A stretch of DNA of 64,000 bases from Strigamia acuminata. Taxonomy: Eukaryota; Arthropoda; Chilopoda; Geophilomorpha; Linotaeniidae. Shown one piece after another: positions 22,371 to 32,729 of this stretch. The stretch lies in the NCBI GenBank assembly GCA_949358305.1, contig OX442314.1:8921060-8985059 (forward strand), written 5' to 3'. Made by a program: the position numbers and the translations under genes. Within the stretch, counting starts at the first letter, position 1. Each line of letters begins with the position of its first letter. Under the pieces are notes generated by a model, which ran no database searches, was not told the origin of the DNA, and worked only from the letters and a program-made list of their open reading frames with translations.

Positions 22371-23373
22371 TGTCATGAACCGGTTGTTTCTGATCTTTGA
22401 AACCGCGTTTGAAAGACGCGCCAGTTACGATACAAGAGAGCCTGGTCCCGAATAAGGGCCCGGCAGCGTTAAGCAGCCTGAAGTGTGGCGGCAAGCTTAA
22501 CCCCCTATTCGATCATGTTACGAATTATTACCGAGTTTGTTGGAGCCTTAAAAGTGGAAGAAGTAATGCTCACGTGCGGGCTTAACAACGCAAATGTGGC
22601 TTAGGCTAATCTGGCAGGGACCCCTAATGGCGGAGCGGCCAGACCGAGCGAGCGCGCACTAATCGCGCGCAAAAGACGAAATAAACAACTCATTAGCTAC
22701 TTGAATCTAACTTCTAGTCCTTCGGCACGTATCAGCGGCATAAAACACAAAAGAACATCGAAAGGAAAGGAAACAAAGATGACACGCGGAATTTAGACAC
22801 GCGATATGATAATGTAGGTCCTCAAACATGCAGAGTTAACTTGCATGGAGTTACTGCGAATTAACACAGGAAAAGTCGCCAAATGCACAACGGCCAGTTA
22901 AGGCACTTACGATAGCTCATGGTCTTACGCCTTCTGATTGAATCTGGCTTGAAACAGCTCTGAAGTGAACTTGGGCCAGATCCAATACAGAATTAGAGGT
23001 AAAGCCAATGAGGTAATCAAACCTGAGCCAATCAAACGCGCTGGTGAATAATTAACGCGATGACTAAGCGTGAGTAACTCAAATATTTAAATTAACTAGG
23101 ATAAACTGAATGAAATCAAGAGGGGTAACAATGAGAAATACACAACTTAGACTAGTCTGATGTGGCTGAATTGAGCCACACCAGACCAAATCAAGGGATG
23201 AAAATGAATACTAAATGAGGAAACAAGGTAAGAAAACACAAGATTAGGTTTAGGGATTTATTAGAAATCATACGAAACAATGGTTGAGAATAACAAAGGA
23301 ACACACGGATAACGCGCACGAAAACACAACAATTCGGGTTAAAAACAGAGCGCGTAAATGCCGGGCCGTGACA
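22371..23373 (-). repeat. Element A 5' LTR
   Basis: 1003 bp. The transcript should start within it on the minus strand. It is almost identical to 14821-15823. Confidence 0.93.
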
Positions 23374-24005
23374 ATAGTTTTTTTTTTTATAAAAAATAGT
23401 TTTTTTTTTATAAAAAATAGTTTTTTTTTTATAAAAAATAGTTTTTTTTTATAAAAAATAGTTTTTTTTATAAAAAATAGTTTTTTCTTGATAAACAATA
23501 GTTTTTTTTTGATAAAAAATATTTTTTTTTTATAAAAAATATTTTTTTTTTTATAAAAAATAGTTTTTTTTCTTTAAAAAATAGTTTTTTTTTTATAAAA
23601 AATAGTTTTTTTTTATAAAAAATAGTTTTTTTTTTATAAAAAATAGTTTTTTTTTTTATAAAAAATAGTTTTTTTTCTTTAAAAAATAGTTTTTTTTTAT
23701 AAAAAATAGTTTTTTTTATAAAAAATAGTTTTTTCTTGATAAACAATAGTTTTTTTTTGATAAAAAATAGTTTTTTTTTTTATAAAAAATAGTTTTTTTC
23801 CTTTAAAAAATAGTTTTTTTTTTATAAAAAATTGTTTTTTTTTTCATAAAAAATAGTTTTTTTTTTTATAAAAAATAGTTTTTTTTTATAAAAAATAGTT
23901 TTTTTTTTATAAAAAATAGTTTTTTTTTCTAAAAAATAGTTTTTTCTTGATAAACAATAGTTTTTATTTGATAAAAAAGTTTTTTCTTGATAAATACTCC
24001 GTAGT
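23374..24005. repeat. AT-rich satellite, block 3
   Basis: Continuation of the ATAGTTTTTTTTTATAAAAA array to the right of element A, with a few higher-order copies (a segment of about 150 bp with TTGATAAACAATAG recurs). Confidence 0.9.
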
Positions 24006-24039
24006 TTTTTTTTATTAAAAATATTCGTTTGTTGTTATA

Positions 24040-24804
24040 CAGGGTGGTCAGAAAGTCTGGTTCTATGTAAATAATTCCCAAACTGTTCAAGATGTTGATT
24101 CAGCAAAATTATTTTAAGGGTAGTATGTCGGGTGAAATCCAATTATGACATCCAATTTGACCTCTGAGGTCATCTTCAAGGTTATCCATATTGTAACTCG
24201 AGAACCGTGACAGATAAAGCAAAAAGATGAATTAGAAAGTTGTAGAGCATCATCCAATTAGTCTAGAACCGTTCTTAAAAAAAATATTTCTTACTGAAAA
24301 GTTTTGAGAAAAAAGGTCTGAAACATTAGTTTACTCAGCATTGTAACTCAGCTTTGTAACCTAAAACTATTGAGGCAACCAAGCTAATCCTCAATTAGGA
24401 CACTTTATTTGGTCATACTTGTAAGTGGAAGAGAGGAAACACAAAAGAAAAGAAATAATTTATTTTGGAAATACATTCCAACATGATAGTTTTAGGTTAC
24501 AAAGCTGAGTAGACTAACATTTCAAACCTTTTTTTCTCAAAACTTTTCGGGAAGAGATAATTTTTTTAAGAACAGTTCTAGACTAATTAGATGGTCCTCT
24601 ACGACTTTCTAATTCACTTTTTCTCTCTATCTGTCACGGTTCTCGAGTTACAATATGGATAACCTTGAAGATGACCTCAGAGGTCAAATTGGATGTCATA
24701 ATTGGATTTCCCCAGACATACTACCCTTACAATAATATTGCTGAATCAACATCTAGAACAGTTTGGGAATTATTTACATAGAACCAGACTTTCTGACCAC
24801 CCTG
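24040..24804. mobile_element. Fold-back MITE, CAGGGTGG family, copy 1
   Basis: A 765-bp near-complete palindrome. The termini are CAGGGTGGTCAGAAAGTCTGG and its reverse complement, the arms are about 340 bp or longer, and TA flanks both ends (24038-24039, 24805-24806). Both arms contain the same GACCTCTGAGGTC-like palindrome and AACCTAAAACTA motif. There is no coding capacity. A second copy lies at 56877-57625, and shorter relatives at 52475-52650 and 60335-61129. Confidence 0.9.
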
Positions 24805-24809
24805 TAGAA

Positions 24810-25127
24810 CAGCGGTAGGCAACAGGCGGACCGCGGTCCGGATACGGACCGCAGAAGGTCGAAACTTGGATCGCGGTGACGTTTTAGCGACGTTTTTTCC
24901 TCGGTTTCTATCTTTTTTTCGGTGTTTTTTTTTCTTGTTTTTCCTGTTTTTAGGTTTTATTGGTATTTTTTGGGTTTTGTGTGTTTATTGGGGGGTTTAT
25001 TTGATTTTTAAGTGTTTTTTCCGTTTTCGTAGGTTTTTAGTAAGGTTTTTAGGTGTTTTTTTTCTGGATCGCGATAAAAATATTCAATAGTATCCGGACC
25101 CCACTTAGAATTACTTGCCGACCCCTG
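24810..25127. mobile_element. hAT-type MITE
   Basis: 318 bp with ends CAGCGGTAGGCAA and TTGCCGACCCCTG. The flanking 8-mers CTGTAGAA and TTATAGAA match at 6 of 8 positions, a decayed target duplication. The interior contains CGGACCGCGGTCCG and a T/G-rich centre. Its left end abuts the TA of the preceding fold-back element. Confidence 0.75.
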
Positions 25128-25425
25128 TTATAGAAGATTGACACAACTGGCATCGGTCCTCGATCAATCTGGAAATTCAGTCTGACGGTGAGGTGTGATG
25201 CTACTGTTGCTATTCTATTTCCGGTCAAAATACGGGTTTTAGACTTCTAAACCTGATGTTTAGAAAGTCTATTGAAACGGTTGTGACTCTGCCTGCCCCC
25301 ACCTCACCCCAGCGCCACCATCGTCCTCGCACGTGTCCATTGACCCCTCGCCCGTGGTCCACTCGGGAAACCTCTTTGACCCACTTCCCCCTCTCCTTTG
25401 TTAAATAAACTTTTGGCATTCAATC

Positions 25426-26564
25426 TGCGGCGATCCGGGTTTTTACTTATTAAATTATGTAAATTCAATAAGCAATCGTCGTAGAGATGCCGTACAGGAC
25501 TTCTACTCTGTGGCCAAATGTTTGTCTAGGGGAATGATTTTACACAGAGTAAAGGAAAAATTAGATAGCTTTAATTGTTCAAAATACAAAGGAGGTATTA
25601 TTCAAAATGTTTGGGGTCGATCTGGCTTCTTCTTCAATATCTACACTCACAGTTGACCGTTGGCTCCAAGATGGCGTCGATGGCGTCGTGTGAGCGAGGG
25701 ATTTTAGCGGAGTAAACTCGACGCTAAAATACGTTGCTAAAATATTCTAAAATCCTCGCGGAGCAAGCTCGACACGAGAATACGTCTTGCACACAGCGGT
25801 TTGATTATTACAGAGCAAGCTCGACGTAACAATCCGTCTTAACACAATTCGCTTTGTGGAGTTAAACTCAACACAAAGCCTTCAAACTAACAGAGTAAAC
25901 TCGATGTTAGTTTCACACAGATTTCTTTGTGGAGCAAGCTCGACACAAAGAACTACAAATCGACAGAGCAAGCTCAATGTCAATTCACACACAGAAATGG
26001 CTTAAATTACGTGTAGTAATTCAAGCTAGAAAGTTGCTATTCCGTACAGTGGGTACAGACCAGCGATGAAACTCAATTCGTCCAAGAATCACAGATCACA
26101 CTTTGCAGTTTTGGCAGAAGTTTGACACGGTTGTGAACAGTTTGGAGGTGGAATCAAGAGTGCGGGAAGAGTGGGCCAAAACCGTTTGGCTCACTTCTAA
26201 ATCTGCTCAGAAAAGCTGCGCAGATGACGAGTTGCATGAAGATCACACACGGCCGCCTTCGGGTCGTGTGCAACAATCGAGCCGGGCACGCGCGAGGGGA
26301 AGGGATGCTCCGCCCAGGCACACGCCTAGCAGCATCATCAAAGCAATGCACGCTGCAGCGCGATTGGTTGACGCTGTTGCTGGGCCAAAACTTGCTGCAA
26401 AACACAATATTATTTGGGTAATATTGTGTCTTGTTTTATATTTTATTAATGTATGTTTTATTTCAATTTACCTTGAAACAAAACATATAAGCTTGTTGAA
26501 TATGTTTATAAGACAATTTGGAAATATGGTGCGCACTCAAATAGGAATATTTGAGGTCACCACA
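25426..26564 (-). repeat. Element B 3' LTR, with hairpin cassette array
   Basis: 1139 bp. Contains at 25701-25985 seven dyad cassettes. Also contains a plus-strand (antisense) open frame from an acceptor-like TTTGCAG at about 26102 through the LTR end, whose C-terminal half has a membrane-like segment (IIWVILCLVLYFINVCF). Confidence 0.92.
25701..25985. repeat. Array of seven hairpin cassettes in LTR (copy in 3' LTR)
   Basis: Cassettes start near 25701, 25753, 25804, 25851, 25884, 25923 and 25958. Each has a variable outer stem (for example ATTTTAGC/GCTAAAAT, AAACTAAC/GTTAGTTT, TTCTTTGTG/CACAAAGAA) around a conserved core GAGCAAGCTCGA or GAGTAAACTCGA. The inner 4-bp stem also covaries (GAGC/GCTC versus GAGT/ACTC), with AA as loop and a GA bulge on the 3' side. 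The same array is in the other LTR at 46981-47265. Confidence 0.88.
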
Positions 26565-26740
26565 CTTCCCCCCCTTTTAAGAAAGAATCTTATTCTTTTC
26601 CAAAAAGAGACAGGTAAGTATAGGAATAAATACACAAGGTTTCAAAGTAAAATGGAACAGGATATATATTTATTCTTTTTTATTACAATATAAAAAAAAT
26701 AAAAAAGGAATTATTTTTAATGAACGGGCGTGTTCCCTAA

Positions 26741-28706
26741 TTATTTCGGCAACATGTCCGTCGAATGATCGTTTGGATCTTTGTGCTCCGTGACGGTGCA
26801 CAAAGGTCGGCCGGCGTTTGGTCCTGACCGGAAGCCAGGGTTGATGTGGAGCCACACTTGTTTGATGCGGTCCACACCATCCCTTCGTCCAAAACCCATC
26901 TCGAAATACTCCTGCGGGTCTTGAGGCGTAATTCGAGCGAACACCAGGCGTTGATGTAGGATCCACGGCTGCTGTTCCTTGATGTGGTTTTCCAGCCACG
27001 CGAGGACTCGGTTGCATAAATCCTCGCTGTTCTGGAGAATCGTTTTCGTCGCGCTCGTTATGTAGCAAAAGGCGTATAAAGAGCGCAAACGTTGATAGGC
27101 GGTGAGGTGGGTGGCCATATTCGATCCCCTATCTCTTGGCGGCGAATCCTTTGGAGGAGGCGGCGGTGGCGGCGACTTCTTGCAGATCGAGAGGGATCTG
27201 GATCTGCGCAAAGCCGGGGTGCGCGTCTTTGGTCTGGCACCGCAGGCCACAGGCACGACGAACTCGCGATCGTCGCTGTCGAGCCACTCCATTGGAGACG
27301 AGATGTTGCAACTCGGTGCCTCGGTTGCACGGGAAACACTCGACGTTGCCGTGATGGCAGCGTGGAGTGGAGCTGCGGATGACGGTGGTGCGCCAGCGGG
27401 ACGGGCGGTAGCTCGTTCTGCTGCGCGTCGCTGCTTCAGCGCAGCCCATTCCTGCCGTAGTCGAATGGCGGATCCAGCCGGAGTTTCGCCAGTCGCCTCG
27501 GCTTGTTGCGTCAATTCGGCGAGCATCGTTGGAGGATCGGGGCGAACTGACTCCCAGTCGTCCAGCAAGGCTCGTGGAAGCCCTAACGGCACGGTCCACA
27601 ATCGAGTGGCGGCCGCCAGAGCAATCTGTGGGTCGGGAAAGACTCCTTGGAACAGGATTCGAAGCAGTCCCTCCGACAATTTCCTGTTCATTTTCTGCAG
27701 CGTCCGTTGCAGTTGCTTGTCGGACTTGCACGACGCAAGCTCTCGCGCAAGCCATTGCCATTCCTTCTCACCTTCGCGGATCTGAGCGAGTTGGTATTCG
27801 TCCAGATGCGCGAGGTACATCGCTTGGGCTGTCTCGGGAAACGATGAGAATCGCCTCCAGAGATCAGCGCACTCCTGGGCGGGAAACGGTTCGTGAGAGA
27901 CGTATCCCTCAAAACGGATGACCGATGTCACTTGTGGCACGGGCACCGATGGGTCTGGTCGCATGTCGCTGGTGACTGGACGGCAAGCAAACGGCAAAGA
28001 GGTGTTGACGTCTCCTTGACCGGCTTGCAATGCGGCGATGCGTTGGTCTTCCTTCGCTATCTCGTCCGACCAGTCAATCCGGCCGGAGGAGGAAGCGCCA
28101 AGCTGTGAAGCGTTGGACCTTTCTTCACGCGACGAGAGTGAACTCCTCGTGGAAGATTGGCGCGATTGTACTCGAGGTCGGCTTCGGGATGTGGGTCTCG
28201 ACACGGACTTCGAATGTCTTTTTGGCGGCGTCGGCTCGCGTCGGTGATGTGAGCGATGACGAGCCTTCTGGAGTGGAGGCAACCCTCCAATGGCGCCTTC
28301 CCCCGACGACTGTGTTGGGGAGGAGCGACGGCCACTGTAGGGCGACCTCGAAGATCGTGACCTCGACGTGGAGCGCGGTGGCACCACGTGGATGGTGGAA
28401 GCGACCTGTACCCGGGGCTCAGGCTCTGGATACGGGTTTGGCACGAAATCAGCATGGAAACATCCGCCCATGGCTAGTTGATGCATCTCCGATTGGCATG
28501 TCGGCACCCAACGTTTCTTTCCGTCCGTTGTTACACGGAAAGATTCGTTGTAGAGGCGTACAACCTCGGCTTTGGTTTGGTCCAAGCGTTGGAAAATATC
28601 CTCCAAAATCTGTCGACGCTCCCACGCAGGAGCGTTGAAGTAACGGCGATGGTCTCGCGTTTCTTGATTGATCACTGTGAAGGCGAAGTCGAGCAACACG
28701 TTTCGC
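26741..28706 (-). CDS. Element B ORF3, distal exon part (downstream of nested element C)
   Basis: About 655 codons ending at 26741, continuing the frame that is interrupted at 38173-38176. The 4-bp TSD of element C keeps the frame open when the insertion is discounted. The protein is unlike a retroviral envelope: no signal peptide, no membrane segment, no furin site. It has an N-terminal region with NQETRDHRRYF. An Arg/Ser-rich block follows (about 28150-28420 in coordinates; STSRSRSSRS, SRPTSRSRPRVQSRQSS). Next comes a globular-looking region (ECADLWRRFSSFPETAQAM, LQRTLQKMNRKLSEGLLRILF) with Gag-like helical composition, then a Pro run (SPPPPPPPKDSPP), and a C-terminal domain with YAFCYITSATKTIL and QEYFEMGFGRRDGVDRIK. 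I do not recognise a family. RS-rich plus capsid-like helices could mean an RNA-binding or accessory Gag-type protein. Confidence 0.7.
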
Positions 28707-28710
28707 AGTG

Positions 28711-30638
28711 TGTGACGGTGACGACCACAACTCCCATTTAACAATGGTACCGGGAAGAGATCGCAATAAATAAACAGTGAATACAATACGAGATAAATAC
28801 AAGACAGTTTATTGTTGGTAAACAATAATATCAAGGCTAAATTATACATAGGACTAATGCCGACATTTGGCAAGTTAACTGACTACTAAACTATACAAAG
28901 CATAGGCCAATTGGTCCTAAAATAATATCATTACGTGTCTGGGATAAGGGAGCGGTTTCCCCATCGCTCGACCTGGTTTACAGATGTCATCTAAGCCGGA
29001 TGGCTGTGTCCTGGAGTCCGATATGGCTTCGCTGGTTTCCTTGGTTCGCTGTGTAAATTATCGCACGTCGATAAATCGAATGATCTGAGCATTGCGGTTG
29101 ACTTTGTCTGCACCGCCACAACTTTGGGAGGATATTGGTGTAAGTAAATGTATTCATTTTACTTATCAATATTCCGCTTATGAATTATATTTAATTCATA
29201 TCGTTGTGAATTCTTATTTAGATATTTTTGTGGATAAGTTGTCATCAACTTATCAGTTACATTTGCGTCTTTGATGTAATCGTGATCGTAATTAAGTCTT
29301 CTGACTTGGTTAATCAACTTGTCGCCAAGTTAATATTTAGCTGTTATAAATAAAATGAAGATTAGGCTTCCCGTCGCAACACACAATTGCCGTCGAAAGA
29401 AAATATACGCCTTGCAATGCAGAACGGTATCAAGCGTCCCCTGCGTCGCGACACGGTCGTTCGTCTGGCGATTGACGGTATCACGTACACAGGAGTCGAT
29501 AGCTCGCGGCTCCGCACAGCAGTATAATCTCTCGCGGTACTAATAATAGACCGACTACTTTGGCATCGAATACCATGAGAATCAGCTTGCCAAACACTTG
29601 GTGCTACTCGTGGTTACTGTAAAACAGACTGCTTTGGCACCATCCGGTGAAGGAACTAATTCTCAACAGCAACGATGCTACTTGCGGTAACGGAATACGT
29701 TCATACCGAGAAAGACCACATGGTCCTGTCCGGAGGATACTGAATTGCACAACGGCGGGTTCTCCTTCGGCGTCGCAACCGTAAACTGTAACATTTATGC
29801 AACATAATGATCCCAGCACTTCGACTTCAATTGCCGGCGGTGGCATGATTCTGTAGAATCATGCAACGGTTCTTTGTGAATAAATCAACAAAGAACCAAA
29901 AGGTTTTTTTACGTGAACAACGAATCATATTTCTTAAGTAACAATACCAAACAGAAAATAATCAAACAGAGCTGCGGAATGGCCGATTGTTTGGGTTTAT
30001 ATAACCTGACTGGATTTAAGGATTAATCCAGTCATCCAATTGGAACATGGGTTCCACGAATCCCTCCAATCCCGTATCACCGGAAGTGGATACGGAGGAG
30101 CATTTATGCAAATTATGCTAATCCTTGTTACAACCGGAACTGGATACCCAGGACCGGAAATGGGTTCCACCAATCAGATTGATCGGTTGACCGATTGATC
30201 GCTAAACATTCTGTCCCGCAGAAATGGAAGTTACATTGTATTTAACAATGTCAGATACTTAATATATATTTATATTTAATATTTAACACAATTTATTCAC
30301 TTGATTAAATATACGTTTATATTTAATCATGAGGTTTTCAAGTTCGTATTCGAATTTATCGCTAATTGCGATCGCGCCATCTAGTGGCAATATGGAGCAT
30401 TGACAAATGCGGGTTTTAGCAGACGAATCTTCGTAATTATGCCGTGATACTTTAGTATCATGTGGAAATTAGTGTTTATTCTTAATAAACGAACATCTTT
30501 GTATTTGAAACATCATAAATGACTTTATTCTAGACATTTATCAGTTTTACACAGAATATTGTAAAAATACCATCATATTGGCGCAACAGCGCTTTCTTGA
30601 TAGAAAATAGGCATTTATAGCCATTGTAAACCGTCATA
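28711..30638 (-). repeat. Element C 3' LTR
   Basis: 1928 bp. It contains an 80-codon minus-strand ORF (29604-29846, starting MPPPAIEVEVLG, with four Cys) that is repeated in the other LTR at 37138-37380. Whether it is translated is unknown. Confidence 0.92.
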
Positions 30639-31751
30639 CATCCCCCTTAATAACACAACTATATAATATTTTATAGAGTTTTCGTTATTCTCCTAATTAG
30701 CATAAATGCTATTTTCGGACTTGATGTATCTTGGAGATACCGTGACTTCCAATTTCGAATTTGAGTTTACATAAACTAACTTGAATTATCTAAGTTCTGA
30801 TTTTCTGCCGAAATAATCTTTTCTAATAGCCTAAATTCAAGTCCAGAATTTATTTCCAAGTCTTCTTTTTGAAGAAACTTTCGTCATACATAAAATCATC
30901 ATTTGTGTTATCACAAAATATTTATTTCATATGCCTAGTCAGATGTATCGCTATAAATATACAATAAATAGCTTTTAGATGATAAGAGTTGACAATTTAA
31001 GAATCAAAATGTCCCCCTTAATTGTCATGACCGGAGTCACTTGGTATTCTTTGTACAATTGACTAATTTTAATTTAAACTAGTTGTCTTTTAATACTGTA
31101 ATATTACTTTTCGAGAATTGTTAATTCTAACTTTTATATTTTGTCCCCCTTTTCTTTAGAAGAGAGGTCATGATTTTTAGAAGAGGATTTTCTGTTTACA
31201 CTATAATCGGGGAATCTTGGTGTATCATATCATGTTAATCAACATGATTCTTTGCTAAATATTGAGCTCGCATATTTGCAAATTTCCGAGATCTCTCAGC
31301 CTGCTGTACTGATTTCTTTCAACGTTTTTTCTTTGGGCAGTTACACACAGTGTACTCACTTGGCAGTGTAAATGACCGTGACGACCCAACTTTTTGTTTT
31401 AGGTCATCTCTGGAAAACCATACATGAATGGGACCCTCATTGGAAAACCATACGTGGAAAGGACCCATATTTGGAATTGTGAAATCCCGCAACAAACGAG
31501 GGGATCTATATTTGACTCTAAGTCGTGGAACTGATGATTGGAAACCTGGGTTTTCAGTCAGTTTTTGAACATGTTGGTTTGTATTTGAAGTTTCTTCATC
31601 ACCAGCTGGACTTGGTGACCGAAAACGCTTTTTTGAAGTTCTTAATTCCTCTCGTTGAGATGAATTATTCTGGATATTGCAGGGTTGCTTTCCAGACGCA
31701 AATTGTTGTATCTCCGTCAGATTGACGACTGGGACGGGTTTTAGTCGTTGG
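30639..31751. other. Element C non-coding segment, 3' side
   Basis: AT-rich. The polypurine tract adjoining the LTR is AAGGGGGA on the minus strand (30641-30648). Further AAGGGGGA-type tracts lie at 31012-31019 and 31144-31153. No ORF is seen. Confidence 0.6.
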
Positions 31752-32729
31752 TTACGGTATTGATTTCGAAATACGAATTGTTGCGCTTCGTTTATATTTT
31801 TTAAATTCAGCTGAATTTAACTGGTATTGTTTACAATACTGTTCGAATTGATACCGGATCTCCCGTGGGTTAGTCAAAAAACTTTCTTTTTTAGGTTTAA
31901 AATCATTCTCATTATCGTGTTGGTAATACTTTTTCAAGGGAAAAGTTTGCTTGACTTTTTTTCGATTTGAAATGGGCGTTAGGTAGAATTGTCTTGGCTG
32001 GGGACTCTTCTTGGTAGACAAATCATACGTCCGCAAACATGAGTTTGTGATCGGCGATCGGGCACGTTGTTGTACGTTATTTGACTGCAAATGTTTGTTT
32101 GGAGTCCGAATATCTTTCCTTTGCGTTGATATTGGTGGCCCAAAACTTTTGTTTACGGTTCCCAATTCTTTTGATAGCGGTAGGTTAATCGACAGATTAA
32201 GGCTAGCCACATATCGTTGTGCTTCAGCTGGATTAGCATATCGAACTGAAATTAGCTGATCTCGATTGTAAACGAGTTTTAATTTGTTCTGAACAACCGA
32301 CTGGTTAGTTAACGAACTCTCTGGATGAGAATTATTAGGTTTATAATTCTCTTCCCCCTTATCTACCGAATTAGGTGGTTTAAACTTTTCTAACTTAGAT
32401 CCCCTACTGGATGTTTGAAACATAGTATGAGAATCTTGATTCACTAAGTTTCGGCTGTATGTTTGTGGATTCCGTACTGGATCTTGATGTGAAGATTGAG
32501 ATTGGGTACGATCTCGCCAGTTCCTAGCTTTTACATAGTCTGAAGCTTCGATTATATTTTTAAACTTGGTTTTATCCAGTCCATGACGATTACAATACAG
32601 AGTAAAATGATCGGGAATCTTTTCTGTTTGATCGCCAAGTGGTACAGAACTTAAATTTAAGTTTGTCTGCTTATTATTTCCTTTTGGATCGATCATATTC
32701 AATGGTTTTTGAGCCATAAAAAAATTCAA
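31752..32729 (-). CDS. Element C ORF, protein of unknown family (325 aa)
   Basis: The only sizeable frame in element C. The first Met is followed by a second one (MAQKPLNMIDPKG) four codons later. The protein is hydrophilic, Asn/Gln/Lys/Ser-rich and mostly disordered in appearance, with no signal peptide or membrane segment. Two related short motifs are visible near the ends: FTLYCNRHGLDKTKFKN (about residues 42-58) and FEQYCKQYQLNSAEFKK (about residues 294-310). Both have the pattern F-x2-Y-C-x4-5-L-x4-F-K-x, suggesting a duplicated helical unit. A third conserved-looking piece is QLISVRYANPAEAQRYVASL in the middle. No zinc knuckle, protease or polymerase motif is present. It might be a degenerate or novel Gag-like/accessory protein; I cannot assign a function. 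Confidence 0.7.
   Translation of the reverse strand: MNFFMAQKPLNMIDPKGNNKQTNLNLSSVPLGDQTEKIPDHFTLYCNRHGLDKTKFKNIIEASDYVKARNWRDRTQSQSSHQDPVRNPQTYSRNLVNQDSHTMFQTSSRGSKLEKFKPPNSVDKGEENYKPNNSHPESSLTNQSVVQNKLKLVYNRDQLISVRYANPAEAQRYVASLNLSINLPLSKELGTVNKSFGPPISTQRKDIRTPNKHLQSNNVQQRARSPITNSCLRTYDLSTKKSPQPRQFYLTPISNRKKVKQTFPLKKYYQHDNENDFKPKKESFLTNPREIRYQFEQYCKQYQLNSAEFKKYKRSATIRISKSIP

Larger units (their letters stand above)
14821..23373 (-). mobile_element. Ty3/gypsy LTR retrotransposon A (defective, RT palm missing)
   Basis: An 8553-bp element in minus orientation. Two 1003-bp LTRs (TG...CA) differ at about four positions by eye, and both flanks carry ATAG (4-bp TSD, 14817-14820 and 23374-23377). 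Order on the minus strand is 5' LTR, tRNA-Phe primer-binding site, gag-protease frame, in-frame stop, RNase H/AT-hook/integrase frame, 3' LTR. RT fingers and palm motifs are absent. It is inserted in AT-rich satellite DNA. Confidence 0.93.

Noticed and set aside
23268-23746. Open frames of repeated FFIKKK
   Set aside because: These are products of the A/T satellite period, not genes.
24866-25090. Plus-strand ORF with FFFLFFLFLGFIG
   Set aside because: It is the T/G-rich centre of the hAT MITE at 24810-25127, with no coding signature.
27102-28638. Several 70-230-codon plus-strand frames
   Set aside because: They are antisense shadows of GC-rich element B ORF3.
26741-28706. Element B ORF3 as a retroviral envelope gene
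   Set aside because: The position fits, but there is no signal peptide, fusion peptide, furin-type site or membrane anchor, and the composition is RS- and Pro-rich.
28736-28873. Hydrophobic N-terminus (MPNVGISPMYNLALILL) as a signal peptide of element B ORF3
   Set aside because: This stretch lies in the element C LTR and is repeated at 36222-36407; it only appears joined to ORF3 because of the nested insertion.
31752-32729. Element C ORF as a standard gag
   Set aside because: No CCHC knuckle, major homology region or capsid-like pattern is visible; a Gag origin remains possible but is not supported.
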